Of a stretch of 64,000 nt of DNA, positions 12,700-24,600 are shown piece after piece; the first letter of the stretch is position 1, and each line of letters starts with the position of its first letter. The stretch comes from Amblyomma americanum (Eukaryota; Arthropoda; Arachnida; Ixodida; Ixodidae). A program made the translations under genes and the position numbers. The notes under the pieces are model-generated. The model was given only the letters and a program-made list of their open reading frames with translations, searched no databases and was not told where the DNA came from. The stretch spans positions 183,248,204 through 183,312,203 of the forward strand of contig NC_135497.1 in the NCBI RefSeq assembly GCF_052857255.1, written 5' to 3'.

Positions 12700-13270
12700 C
12701 CAAGCACAACGGTGCAAGTATGCTGAAACGCTAGGTTAATTCCCGTATCTCACGGTGTCGTGGGCTAAGGCTGCATTCGAAAGTATCTGCAATCCCAAAT
12801 CATGAACTTTTTTGATGAACTGCCTGTAGGTAGCTCCTACACTCTAAACAGAAATGAGTAAAAAGGAAGTAAAATGCCTTCTGACGAACTCCCTTTTTAG
12901 GTGGGGCGTCCATGAGACATGCCCATAAAATATGATTAATCGGCCTTTTGGCCACATAGTTTACATATGGGGGAGTATGGGCCAGAAACATGGCCGCATA
13001 TAGCGCCGGGTAAAGGAATGATCCCGATTCAAGTTGCCTCCATAGGATTTCTTAGGCTTCGGTTACGGACTTGTATCCCTGAGGGTCTGAGCTATAGAGG
13101 GCAGGATGTTGCAATTCTTAGACATAAAACCATGCGATCCCTCGCGGTCCTCAGCGAATGGGGAAGATGTTGCTCCCTTGCGTGATCCGTTAATCCTCGA
13201 TATGTATTGTGGGCAGCCTCGTAATCGCGGAGTGAGGAGGTGCGCACGTGCACCCATATGAACTGCATAG
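12700..13270 (-). pseudogene. LINE RNase H-distal / C-terminal fragment (minus)
   Basis: The minus strand, with frame changes, reads PLPGAICGHVSGPYSPICK, then LCGQKADL, then a HILWACLMDAP block. This is a C-x2-C...H-I-L-W-x-C pattern typical of the end of I-like tick LINEs. A preceding block near 13200 (RTSSLRDYEAAHNTYRG) fits the linker between RNase H and this module. Stops and shifts mark it as dead. Confidence 0.5.
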
Positions 13271-13599
13271 GCCGCGTGCGCTGCTAAAGAAAGCGCTTAA
13301 GAAATCAGATAGCGATGGCGGATAACCGTGCCTTGGCGTAGTAACGAATGGCTGATCCTGAAAAGAAAGAAAACTCAAGGGTGAAAGATACAAATGCTTT
13401 GAAGGACGGCAGGTATTGGAGGAGAGCCGTTGGTTAAGATAAGCGAAGGGTACAAGAAGGCTGTCACCCAGCAAAGACGGGCCCGCAGCCGATCATTCCA
13501 AGTGTTGCCGGTTTCTTAACTGCCAGTGTTGAACTGCCATCAACTTCAGTCTGTGTGCTATGGATACAGAACACTCCGCTCACGCATTGGCCTCTTCAG
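13271..13599. other. No identifiable gene
   Basis: Nothing recognisable; the minus frame 13190-13474 has no known motif. Confidence 0.35.
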
Positions 13600-14630
13600 G
13601 GGCCCCATAACTTTAAATCAAGAGTGGTGCTCCCTCTAGGCAGTGAAAATCGCGAAAAGCTGCAAAAGCGTTAGAGGGAAGCATCAGGACAAGAATGCAC
13701 ATTGTTCATCTAACTAAAAAACCCAAGAAACAACCCAGCTAGGTAATCCATAGCTTAATAGGACATTGAGAGCAAATAGAAGTTGACCTGTATAGATGGA
13801 GTACCACGCTTTAAGCGAAAAGAGACCACTCTCCGCTAAAACGGAGCTTTTATAAGCTAGAAAAAACCATAAAACGAAATACAGGTGGTGTCGCCATCCC
13901 CGGCCGATTTCGCATGTAAAATGCGCACGTCTACATCGAAGCTTGGGCGTGGATCCCAGAGGCTGCGCAAAAACGTTATTCACTTCAAAACGGTGGCAAC
14001 CCTCGCTTTTCGGTAACGGCGTCACGAGTTCGAATGGACTAATGGCGTATTCGCACTTGGCTCTCTTTTTTCACTACGACACCCGAGCCGGTGAAAAAAT
14101 ACCCCCAAAACGACGTAAAAAACTGTGCAGCGGTGTGGCCCACAGAGAGGCGCTTGATTTGTATGAACTATAGGAGCCACGCGCTGCGCTTGCTAACGCG
14201 AAGGCGGCGATGTTTTGCCGAGTTCAGCTGCGCGCTACTGACGCGTCGAGTTTAACGCAGTTTTTGAAGCGTAACAGAAAAGGGTGAAAAGCTTGGATGG
14301 TAGCATTATATTATACTATCTCTGATATTGCGTACTGCTTTCAACTTCTTCCGTGTAGATATGTGCTTGAGAGCAGCTTTGATTGCTGGAAAAATAAAAC
14401 AGCATGGTCGTGAGACGGAGCGATTGCCAGCGGTGAATGGTCAAGCACATACAACGCTCATCTCATTCTCTGGGTTTTTCCAACCAAACCAATCTTTTTT
14501 TCCTGATATTTTCATGAAGAAGTATGGTACGGCGGAAACGTGGGATTCATGCACCGTAGGTACGCTATAAATTGACTAGATTACAGCACAACACAATTAC
14601 CTCTCAAAAGAAATTCTGGGGCTGCATTAC
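13600..14630. repeat. Dispersed repeat of unknown class, longest copy
   Basis: The most complete member of the family. A left part (GAAAATCGCGAAAAGCTGC, GAGGGAAGCAT) is shared with 5760-5840, 44110-44210 and 50500-50600. The middle (CTAGGTAATCCATAGCTTAA) is shared with 44480-44500. The right part (CATCCCCGGCCGATTT, CAAAACGGTGGCAACCC, GAGCCACGCGC, GGATTCATGCACCGTAGG) is shared with 890-1750. No long open frame and no inverted ends found. Confidence 0.55.
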
Positions 14631-14851
14631 GTACCGCTCTCCGTACTATAACGCTCACAATTCCCCGCTCCTATTGGTCGGTCTTGGCCGGCGGACAAAT
14701 GAATTTTTGCGTCACCGGCGGCTACTATTCACGTAGTGAACACTGCTGCAGTGATGACGTTGCGAACTTAGTTATGCGGGCTGAATGTGACTGAATCTTG
14801 CGAGCGAAAAACGTAGCCCCTACAGTACGCCCACAATCTTTGCGAGGGAAA

Positions 14852-16560
14852 ATGGCGGCAAACGTAGCAGCGTACTGCGGCGGTGCGAGTAACGAGTTTC
14901 GACGCGAGTTTCGCTTGGACAAGGACACTGCATGGCGGTCGTGTCAAGTAATTGCCTATGAACTGGAAGGTTTGCGAGCAATTGCGCTGTCAGTGGAGCG
15001 GCAGGCCTTCTGTGTGCGTTTCACTTTTTCGCCAGCGACGGTTTTCAAACCGCGTCGGGATAGTGCAACCGATGGTGAGCAAATGTGTACGGCAGGTTGC
15101 CGAAGCCTTCGTGAAGGTTGGGTCGCGGAACGGGTGGGTTCGCTTTCCGGCGACCCCGAAGGGAAGGGGGTGGCGAAGGAGAGCTTCCATCACCACGGTA
15201 GCATCCCCGGCGTCGTTGGGTGTGTCGATGGCACACTAATCGCCATCAAGGCGTCTCGGGGCAATGCTGCACAAAGGGCAGCCTTCTGGATCCGCAAGGG
15301 CTATTACGCCTTGAACACCATGATAGTGAGTAGACTTCATCCTCTGCTGTTTTCGACTGCATGTCTTCGGCTCTAAGTCCGGGCCGCGACAGCGGAAGTT
15401 CATGTCTAAACCTGTGTTGAATCTGTTTTTTTTTTCAAGTCTGCGACTCCAACCTTCGAATCCTGGTCGTAGAACCCCGCTGCCCCGGCTCGTGCTACGA
15501 CGCGTTCGCGTGGCGCTACTCGTGGCTGCGGTTTGAGGTGGTGAGATGCATGTTGGAGGAAAATGAAAATTCATTTTTGAGGAAAGGAAATGACGCAGTA
15601 ACTGCCTTACCTATCTGAGCGGACACCAGAACCACACTGCAAGGGAGGGATGAAGGAGGGAGTGAAAGAAGAAAGGAAGAAAGAGTTGCCGCAGTGGAGG
15701 TGTCCAGAACGAATCAGACCACCTCGGGATCTTCAAGGTGCACTGACATCGCACAGCACACGGTATATGAGACAGATACTGCGCCATTTCCTTTCCCCCA
15801 AAACCAATTATTAATTATTCACACGGGCTATTTTGCGTTTCGCCTCGATCCAAACGCGGTCGCCGCGGTCAGGTTCGAACTTTTTTACTCCGGCTCAGTA
15901 TACGAGCGCCTTAACCAGTGAACCACCGCGGCGGGTGCATGTTGGAGGGCGGGGAGTTTCTTCGGGGTAAGCAGTAAGCAAGCCCTGTCTCGGTTACATA
16001 TATCGAGCTACAGTGGTCCGCATGCACTGAAGCTACCAGAATGTGACGTGCTCGTTGCACTTGGGAATACGCATTGCGGTACGATACATCCGCCTTGAGC
16101 GAGTTGCTCCTGTGTTACTGAATGCAGCAGAAACACAAGGGACATAAAGCATTGTTGAAATGCATAGTATTTCAAACTTAAACCAAGCAAGAAGGCGTTT
16201 GTACGGCACTTGTGGCGTGTTGGAAATAGCAGTGAATCGTTTACATCAACATGAGCTTCCAAAGGTGTCCTTTCAGTGGTGTTTGCATAAACATCTCAGT
16301 CGTGCAAAGGTTTCGGACGCTCCATTACAAGCCAGAGCGAGCGGCTGTTATCATGGCAGCATGTGCAGCGCTGCACAACCTCTGCTTGGAGGCCCCTACT
16401 TCAGCGGACGACGAGGATGCCCCCTGCCCCTGAAGACAATGGCCCACCTCACCTACTTCCGGGGGAAAGCCGTGCGTGCACGTGAGCCAGCTGCGGAGAA
16501 ACCGTCTCCAGCAGCGACTGGTACGGTTGCGCAGGCGATAACATAGGCAATGAACTAGCT
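14852..16560 (+). pseudogene. HARBI1-like: HARBI1-like Harbinger transposase, decayed and interrupted
   Basis: HARBI1 proteins are the DDE nucleases of PIF/Harbinger DNA transposons. The frame from the ATG at 14852 reads EFRREFRLDKDTAWRSC, the N-terminal helix region. At about 15200-15325 it shows GSIPGVVGCVDGTLI, then a RKGYYALNTMI block. This is the start of the DDE domain, with the first aspartate in VDGT. After a GT...AG bounded gap (about 15326-15439, exact junction uncertain) comes a block CDSNLRILVVEPRCPG, then YDAFAWR. A SINE then splits the gene at 15560-15935. The C-terminal block is at 16280-16430: FRTLHYKPERAAVIMAAC, then ALHNLC. Frameshifts in the N-terminal half and the SINE make it inactive. 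Confidence 0.8.
15560..15935 (-). mobile_element. Ruka-like SINE inserted in HARBI1, with 13-bp target duplication
   Basis: A full-length minus-strand tRNA-derived SINE. The pol III head lies at 15845-15935 (B box as GGTTCGAAC, A-box-like part near 15900). It is bounded by the direct repeat TGCATGTTGGAGG at 15547-15559 and 15936-15948. The body carries a second partial tail-like segment in opposite orientation at about 15763-15800 (ATGAGACAGATACTGCGCC), so the inserted copy was itself rearranged. Confidence 0.85.
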
Positions 16561-17334
16561 GGCCATGCCTTTGCAGCCAAGGCAGTGTCCAGCCAATGTT
16601 TGTTTGTATGTCGTGGTTGTTTTGGCTACAGCGAGGGAAGTGGCAGCTCTTTTTTTTTGTTCGCGCTGTGTGTCTGAAGCCTGCAGTGCAGTGGCAAAGA
16701 AGCAAGCGTGCACACCAGCTGCCATGTCATCATAGAGTTCGCCGCGAAGCCACTTCAATCTACTTCTCCACTTTAAACTCGCGCCGAAACAAGTCGTCCA
16801 GTAGGCGAAAAGCATCTTCATGCACCCTCCTATGCCGTTGCCCGTGTGCACCCACCTGCCCCTCCACTGTCGTCATCTTGCAGCCTGCCTGTGCTGTTTG
16901 GAGAGCCACCTGTGCTCGCTGTTTGCGTGACAAAGCACGTGAATAAATAGTGTAATGTTGAAGCAAGGAGGGCAATGTTTGATGAAATCAGAAAGTACCA
17001 CTGAAGCTTTATTTAGTGCATCCTGCGCCATTTCACATAGGCGGTCACATGAGCACACGCATTAGCAAAACAGATTGCATGCCATAACATTGACAATAAT
17101 TCCATATGTCTTGTCAAGGGCAACACAAATTGTCATGCTGACATGATAAAAGGAGATTGCAAGACTACAAGCTCAACTGGTAATTATTACAGCTTGTGCA
17201 CAGCTTGTGCAGGCAATAAGCCCAATTTTGCAGCAAGTGCACAAACGTAGTACACAAGTAGTGCAATGCTCAGTAAGCACTACATAATAGCTTTTACATG
17301 ACTACAAAACCTTTAACATGTACCAAAGCGTTGA
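16561..17334. other. Harbinger interior, no confident gene
   Basis: Minus-strand frames at 16760-16975 (HRRVHEDAFRLLDDLFRREF) could be the coiled-coil end of the second Harbinger ORF, but no DNA-binding domain is visible. The rest is AT-rich. Confidence 0.3.
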
Positions 17335-18190
17335 TATAGATGATGTAGCCAAAATTTTGTTATTTATGCAGAAGACACGACATTACTATTTTCTGCCACT
17401 TTGCCCAATCAAGTAATTAACCAGGCAAACAGAGCACTCATAAGTATTGAAGAATGGTCTAAATGAAACAAGTTCAATGTAAACGCTAATAAAACAAAAG
17501 CCGTTCTCTTTCGTCGAAAAAATAGAAACGTATTCATTGATAAAGATATCTGCCATAATAATTCATAGAAATTGTAAGCTCATTTAAAATACTTGGTGTC
17601 GTCTGCATGGAACAGATGTCATGGGATGCCCAAGTGGATCATATTTTACAGAAGTTGTCATGACTCGTTAGCTTTACTAATATAAACAAACATATCTTCC
17701 CTACCAAGGTTAAAACTCTGTTACACCACACATTGATCTACTCGCACATCAAATATTGTTACTTTGCCAGGGGAACGACAACCCTAAGTAACACGCATAA
17801 AATATAGGGACTGCAGAAAAAAATGTTAAGAAATGTTTCCAACGCTCCTTATGCCCATCTGTCCCTTCCGCTCTTTTCAGAAACATAACATTATGGCCAT
17901 ATATATGTACGCTTACCACTTAGCTTCAGCCTATAAAAATGAAATTAAAAGAATGTAGTTTTTGAATGAACTGGCTTCCTTACAGAGAAAAGTTAAGCAT
18001 TATCCCAACCGTAACCCTCATATATGAAACAAAGTGTTATGCTGCACAAATTATGCCAAACAGATGATATGGGATCACATTCCAAACTTGTTGAATTTAC
18101 TAAATAAACATGGCCTTCAACTCCAGCAAACAATGGAAGCTGATATCAGATTAGCTTTATCAATGGCTGAACCTGTTTCCTGATATTTTC
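17335..18190 (+). pseudogene. Dead LINE reverse transcriptase C-terminal half (CR1/Jockey-like)
   Basis: Conceptual reading with frameshifts gives FVIYAEDTTLLFSATLPNQ, in which the catalytic YADD is changed to YAED. It continues with a RALISIEEWSK block, then NKFNVNANKTKAVLF (the motif with K-T-K), then FKILGVV, then a thumb-like part with LLHHTLIYSHIKY and LQKKMLRNVSNAPY. Near 18060-18180 there is DHIPNLLNLLNKHGLQL. Stops are frequent and no single frame exceeds 60 residues. About 370 bp of AT-rich 3' sequence follow. It lies inside the Harbinger region, so it inserted there later. Confidence 0.65.
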
Positions 18191-19212
18191 TAGATATGTT
18201 CTAGTAGGAAATGTTTTCGTTTGTTTTATTTGCTGTGATTGTGATTCTTCATTCATTCCTCTTCATGTAAAACCTGCATTTTGTAATCTAAAAAGTGGCA
18301 AATGTATTGTTGCATTTCCTTATTTTCAGAGTGCAAAAGTTCGACATGGTGTTTAAAGCTTTGAATTTTCACTTTGTCTCACTGTTTTTCGGCTAGTGGG
18401 AACAAAATGGTTCCTTTTTTGTTTGCTTATCTTTTTTTTCTTGCATAAATGGTGACCTCCTTTTTTTGAAGAACCAAATTTCTGCGCATGTTTGGTGCAA
18501 ATGTCCTCACTTTTGTTTGTGAATCTCGAGCTGACAATCCATAATTATAATAAGTCGTCGAGTGCACTTTCATTTTCTGCACATGCTACACTGTTCTGCT
18601 GATTCCTTTTTCTCACTTTTTTATTATTGCTGGGGAGGTGGTTGGGAGCCACGTCAAGATAAGTGCCCAGTTTTTTTCCCTACCTCCCCCATCACTATGA
18701 TGGAAAGTAAAGGTATTACTATTACATTACCAATGGCCATTATCACTGCATATGATGAACAGTGCAGCAGTTTCGATGGAAATGGTGTATCCCTAAGTGT
18801 ATGGAACTTAATGCAAGTCGCAGTGCTCGCAATGAATGTAGCATTACTAAAAAGTCCTCATAGATATATAGAGACGTGTAGACATCACAGTTACATCAGT
18901 TAGGTGGTATGCGTGTAGAGGTTTTCATTGAACAGCAGAACATGAAACACAGTCATGCCGAGCCGAACAAAACATGCAGCTTGTTACAATGCAGGCAATA
19001 CTGCATGAAAAGTCCCGTTGCAGCAGCTCCATAGTTAGGCCATTAACACTTCAGCATCTTGCAAAAGTAAAACAGTAACATCAGAAAAAAGTAGGTACAG
19101 ACATACTAGATGTCATACATCTGCATCTTGCAAAATTTAAAAAGGCACCATTACAAATATGCAAAAACAACCTGACTAGAGAATATCATATGCCTTCTGC
19201 GTCACACACTGA
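18191..19212. other. LINE 3' tail and unassigned AT-rich DNA
   Basis: The first part is probably the LINE 3' untranslated region. A plus frame at 18562-18903 has no known motif. Near 19040-19290 the phrase CTTCTGCGTCTTGCAAAAG and variants (CATCTTGCAAAAGTAAAA, TTCTGTGTCTTGCAGAAGG) recur about five times at irregular spacing. This is a weak local repeat. Confidence 0.35.
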
Positions 19213-21000
19213 CTAGAGAATATCACACACCTTCTGCGTCTTGCAAAAGGTAAAAAGGCACAATAAGAAAAAACCACACCTTCTGTGTCTTGCAGAAGGC
19301 TGTAAATAAGTGTGCCAGAAAACGAGATTGAAAAACAATAAAAAACTTATGTTGATGGCGGCTGTAGCTGGTTTTGCAGCAGCACCACCATGAAGGAGAT
19401 TCGACCAGTACAAGCTGCTCGTGCAGGAGCACCGATTCCCTTCTCGCGTCCCCCACTGCTGTTTCAAGGTCTGACATAGTGGCTGTTAGCTGCCTTCTGT
19501 CTGCAGCAGCCTCGTTGAGGTGCTGCACATACAATAAAGTTCTAAAGCAAACTATTGCTCCAAATACATTCAAAGCTCATTTCACTTTCATGTTATAGAT
19601 GACCAACTGAAATATTTTGGGCCACATCCCACAAGAGACGGTCATAGTGAGGTTAAGCACAGGTTTGGAACGGTGGACGTAGCAACATTACGTTGCATGC
19701 AGCAGCTTCTGTTGCACAAAAAGTGGCGCATCCTGTCAGCCTATACCTCCAGGAGGCGTGCCTGAAAATTCGGCATCCTGCCCGCTGCGTGCCTTAGCGA
19801 AATCTGCTGTGTGCCTTGTCTCCCTAAGCAGCTCGTCCACCTCCTCTTCCAGCTACATCCTCCACTGCAATGGACGGCCTGGAACTGCCGATGCGGGTGG
19901 TGCAGTGGGCTGCTGCTGGCGGGTGCCTGTCGGAGGGGAAACAGACTGAATGTACACTTGTCATAAGACACAGCACGCTGTGCAATAAGCAAGCTGTTTG
20001 CTGCAACGTCTGAGGGGAGCAGCAGCACATAAAAGCAGTTGCACTCAGTGATATGACAAATGCAGCATTGTTTCAGTGAACTCAATGAGCACGTGAGCCT
20101 TGTCACAGCTCCGGCTGTAAAAGTGAAAAAGCTTGCACAACGTATCAATATGCCGGATCTGAAGGGAACTATTGTGGACATTGTAAAACAACTATGACTG
20201 TATGGCGCTCCAGCAAATGGTATTTATCAGAAGCACCTTGAAAAGAGGGTAATGTGCAGCCTGCATACTGGCAGGTCAACTGACTGGCTGTGTCAGCACG
20301 CTGCCGATGCTGTTATGCTCCTCCACCAGCAGTTCAGCAGATGTCTCCCCCGTCTCCTCCAGCCAGGACGTTTCAGCGGCGTCGTCTACATGAAATCATT
20401 ACACAAACACAACTGCATAGTAAACAGTTTCAGCAAAGTGTGAACTGTGTACGACTAAAATGTGTGCTTAGTCGGTACTGTGGCTGAAGGCAAAAACGCA
20501 CTTCCAGAAAAGAAAGGCAAAGAAGCTGAGGCTGCATTTGCAATCTGGAGTTTACGTACTACTACACCTTCCAAAATTAGCAAAAATGCAGATGAGGTAA
20601 TCAGCAGTGTACACAAGCTAAAAGGCATACACATAAAATGGTTTGAAATGCAGGTCACCTACCAGCTGCAGACTGGCCTCCCTCTGCAAGCTGTTTATCC
20701 CCGGCTCGCTGCCCACTGAAACTCTGACGGAAAGAGAGGTGTGCTGGGGGGGGGGGGGGGGTGAGGTGTGCTTGGCTGCTCCTGCAAGAAGGCACAGTGC
20801 CTCACGTTCAAACATGAATGTCTCGAAGTACATCATAGGGCTGAATTGGTTACAGCACATGGCAGTGAGGTTTGGTAAAGAATCCTTCATCACCGCCAAG
20901 CTGAAAACTTTGCAACTGTCTGTAACTTCACAGCAGTTGACTAACGACAGTGGTCATACCTGCTGTTGGCAGGGGAGGGGACAGGTACCTGCTCAAAATA
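19213..21000 (-). pseudogene. Possible second (accessory) ORF of the Harbinger element
   Basis: On the minus strand an exon-like block at about 19747-19940 has a pyrimidine-rich AG acceptor and a GAG|GTATAG donor. It reads EEEVDELLRETRHTADFAKA, a coiled-coil-like stretch. Another block near 19440-19530 reads LNEAAADRRQLTATMSDLE, then LHEQLVLV. Harbinger elements usually carry a Myb/SANT-like second ORF ending in a coiled coil, and the position beside HARBI1 fits. I could not find the Myb domain itself, and stops intervene, so this is only a guess. A poly-G run sits at 20747-20761. Confidence 0.3.
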
Positions 21001-21225
21001 AGATCCCCCGGAATAGGACCGTTCACGCGGACCTCCACAGATGAATGTTGACAGGCTTACCCATGGTCAGCTTGCTCGTCGCGATCAAGCCACTACTGCT
21101 GGATTGCTGGTAGCGCCACGAGCAAATCCCAGTTGCGGTGACCCCTTCGACGGAGGCAATTACTGGGCAGAGCTAATCCCTATTTTCCTCCTCCCCCATC
21201 CCCCGACCAGTACTTAACAATAATC

Positions 21226-21228
<3 letters not shown>

Positions 21229-21301
<73 letters not shown>
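21229..21301. repeat. (TA)n tract at Penelope 3' end
   Basis: About 36 TA units directly abutting the 3' end of the Penelope-like element. Confidence 0.95.
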
Positions 21302-21305
<4 letters not shown>

Positions 21306-21318
21306 ATAAACAGAGACC

Positions 21319-21372
21319 AACGTTTGAAAACAATGTAATTTGACGTTTCGGCTGTGGAGTGGCCTTCATCAG
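21319..21372 (-). ncRNA. Hammerhead ribozyme candidate of the Penelope-like element
   Basis: On the minus strand the core CTGATGA (21372-21366) is followed by GGC/GCC stem II with loop, then GAAA (21349-21346). It is followed by a four-pair stem III, ACGT with ACGT (21346-21343 and 21323-21320), and then a U-U cleavage position. This is the order of a type I hammerhead, which is known in Penelope terminal repeats. The stem I complement is weak, and one extra A lies between the core and stem II, so activity is uncertain. Confidence 0.6.
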
Positions 21373-22006
21373 AATAACAGAATAGGAACGGAGGACACAG
21401 AATATGACGGAGGGTGCAAAAAAAGTACAAACATATAATGCACAGAAGATTAAAAACGTATCACACACGTGACTAGAACGCGAATGTGGGTCTCAATGGC
21501 TGAACAGGAGGGCTACGTTGCGAAATTTAGCGCGTTAACACTCTATAGCTACAGAATGCGATGACAGATGATTAAACGTGTCATGATTACAGTGCGAAGA
21601 TGAGAAACTAAAATTACTGGACAGCAAATTCTTAAGAAACCAGAATTTGTACACTCTAAAAACACTAAAAAAATACCATCACTAAAAAGCACAGGTCACG
21701 ATAAAGCAGCATAAACGGTAACAGTATTAGCTTTTATTACATCCTGACAAAATAACTCATGACGCTATCTGCCTGTTCTGTCCGAGCACAAGAAAAGAAT
21801 AAATATGAAGCACACCCGTGCGGTGAGGTAAAACATAAACGTAGCGAAATTTTAGCTATATGATGGAGCAGGAAGGTAAACATACAGGCGCGATTAAACG
21901 CAAACGCGGGGTGCGATATACATGAAGAAAGAGCACGAACAGAATAGCACTTAACATCGGTGGATATCAGGATGTTTTAAGTGGTAGGGTGCTCAATTTC
22001 CGCGCT

Positions 22007-24600
22007 TTAGTTCAAACCAGAAGATACTGTATTAAACTTATAGATCAGGAAAGACTCTCTAATTTCTAGGTCGTGATTAGATTTAAATGCAGATTCCAGA
22101 ATAGTAGCTGTAATGTGATCAAATGAATGGCCTGGGAGCTGAACATGTCTTGATAGGGGCAGGTTTGGGAGGGATTTAACATGGGCTCTGTGGTTATTGA
22201 CGCGTAATATCTAAAGGGGGTTTCTGTCTGGCCTACATACTGAAGGTTACATATCGTACACTGGAGTAGGTAAATAACGTTCGCACTATCGCAGGTGAAG
22301 TCACCCTGAGTTTTTAAATGAAAGTTAGAACTCGTACTGCTAACGCTCTGAGACATAGTCATATGCGGACAAAGTTTACAGCGGCTCTTGTTGCAAGGGT
22401 GGCAGCCTGTGAGTTGCGGAGGACTAGTTTTTGAAGACGTTAGTATGTCCCGTAGATTTCTCGATCTTCTATAAACAGCCCTTGGTGGCTCTACAAATAT
22501 TTCCTTCAGGCGAACACTTTGCATGATAATATTATAGTGTTTTTTTAGGATTGCCGAAACTTTTGGTGCGGATGCAGAATGAGTGAGGACAAGGTTGGTA
22601 TTCGAGTGGGAAATATCTGGTTTTTCTTTAGCAAGTAGAATCCTTCGGGATTGTGTATCTGCACGCACTATAGCGTCATCGATAAGCTGAGGGGGGTAAT
22701 TTTGTTTAATGAGTGCGCTACGAAGTGTGGCGCAGTTGCTTTTAAAGTCAGATTGTTTCGAGCAGATACGTTTGAACCGAAATGTTTGACTGTAGGGGAT
22801 GCTGGTTTTAACATGTTTGACATGGCTACTATCAAAGTGCAAATATTGCTGGCGGTCAGTAGGTTTTTGGTACACCGTTGTAGTCAATCTGTCTCCGTGA
22901 AGCAAAACGGTGTCGTCAAGAAAATTCACTTTACGTCTAGAGTACGTATGGGAAAATGATATAGAATAATGCAGGTTGTTGAAATCGGCTATAAATGAAA
23001 GCAGCTCGTTTTCTCCATGGGGCCAAATAAAAAATATGTCATCAATGTAACACCTATAGTAAAATGGTACTAAAGACCGGCTTTTCAAAAATGCCGTTTC
23101 CAACCAACCCATAAATATGTTTGCATAATTAGGCCCAATGCGCGTGCCCATAGAAGTGCCACTAATTTGAACATAATGCTTTCCCTCAAACTCTAAAGTT
23201 GTTAAGTTTTAATATCAGTTTAAGTAAGGTGGCCAGTGTACCACCCTCCACTATCCTTTCAATGCGAGCTTCACTGTAGACGGTCACGACTGCTCCGATA
23301 CCATCTGCATGCGGAATGTTCGTATAGAGTGAAGTGACGTCGAGGGTGACAAGCAAAGAACCCTGAGGAATGACAAGATCAACGATATCGGACAGGAAGT
23401 TAGTAGTGTCCTTTATGTAGGACGGAAATGTGGGCGGAATTCTATTAATTAGCGTATCGACGTAGCGGGATAGATTTTCCGTAACAGTGCCGACACCAGA
23501 AACGATGGGTCGACCCGGAATGCTTACTTTATGGATTTTTGGTAACAAGTAGAATCTACCAGCAACCGGGCTTAGCGGAATGATTGAGCGAAAAACGTTT
23601 TCTGTAATTTGGTTACCATTATAACGGTCTAGCAATGTATTCTTGAGAATTTCTTTGAACTGATTTGTGGGGTCATAGTCTAGAAGTCGATAAAAAGAAC
23701 TGTCTGCTAGCTGCCTGTATGCCTCTACGACATAATCACTCTTGTTCATTACAACCACAGCTCCACCCTTGTCAGCAGGCTTAATGATGATTTCATTACG
23801 AGATGCTAACTGTTTCATTGCTCTAGTTTCGCGAACTGAAAGATTACGGTGGAAAGGTACCTTACTCTTGTACAGTTGTAGAATATCTTTTTGCACAGCA
23901 CCAATATACAACTCTAGGCACTTGTCCCGCTCTGTTGGGGGAGCCCAGTGCTTGTAAGACGGCAATGAATTTCGCGGGGCATTAGAATTAGCTTTGTCGT
24001 AAAAAAATTCGCGCAGGCGCAGGTTGCGGGCAAAATTGTCCGAATATTTCAGCAGCTGGAACTCGCTGTAGCCGCCTATAGAGGGGCAAAAACTAAGGCC
24101 ACGGGACAACACGTTGTTTTCTTCCAAGGTTAATTTGTAAACAGAGAGATTCATTACGGTCGAAGTATTTTGACTACCAAGTTTTTTGTTGATGGCGGGC
24201 ACTTCCGAGAAAGCAGAGGGCCAATCTGTGGCTCTTGAATGAGGACCGAATTCATAACCATTAAGTTGTTGCTGGGGAAAAGAGCACTCCACTTTGTCAC
24301 GAAGTAACTTTCTTGTTTTTAAGGCGCTAAGTTCAGTTAGTTTTTTGGTTTCATATTTTTCTAATACAGCTGGTTCGACACAACCGAGTTTGTAATAAGA
24401 GCGCATTTGGTACTCTCTGTTAACAAGAACTTTCTTGGAAGAGGCATAGTGCTCTAAGACAACACTGGTTAGTTCAAGTGAAGCGGTCGCTAGTATTGTG
24501 TTCCACTTTGTTTTATTTCTGACGGACATTTCACGTATAGCTGGTTTTACTGTTAACCGAAGGCCCTTCGGGGCGATTGAAGCTGCCAAGTAGATGCTAA
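22007..24600 (-). pseudogene. Penelope-like polyprotein: reverse transcriptase + GIY-YIG endonuclease
   Basis: The N-terminal part is open from about 24600 to 23186: VYKLTLEENNVLSRGLSFCP, then IIIKPADKGGAVVVMNKSDY, then LLPKIHK with GRPIVSGVGTVTENLSRYVD, then LVTLDVTSLYTNIPH (first catalytic aspartate). A one-base shift near 23195 breaks it. The frame resumes with GTSMGTRIGPNYANIFMG and the catalytic CYIDDIFFIW (YIDD). Next come the Penelope linker cysteine motif CHPCNKSRCKLCPH and the GIY-YIG start VIYLLQCTICNLQYVGQTE. A second shift near 22210 moves the rest of the nuclease (NHRAHVKSLPNLPLSRHVQL, with LEIRESFLI) to another frame ending in a stop at 22007-22009. All catalytic motifs are present; two frameshifts are the main lesions. 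Confidence 0.9.

Noticed and set aside
14640..14700. Possible Harbinger terminal inverted repeat (GGGGCTGCATTACGTACC)
   Set aside because: A loosely similar inverted string occurs at 54660, but it is too short and too far away; no convincing right end was found.
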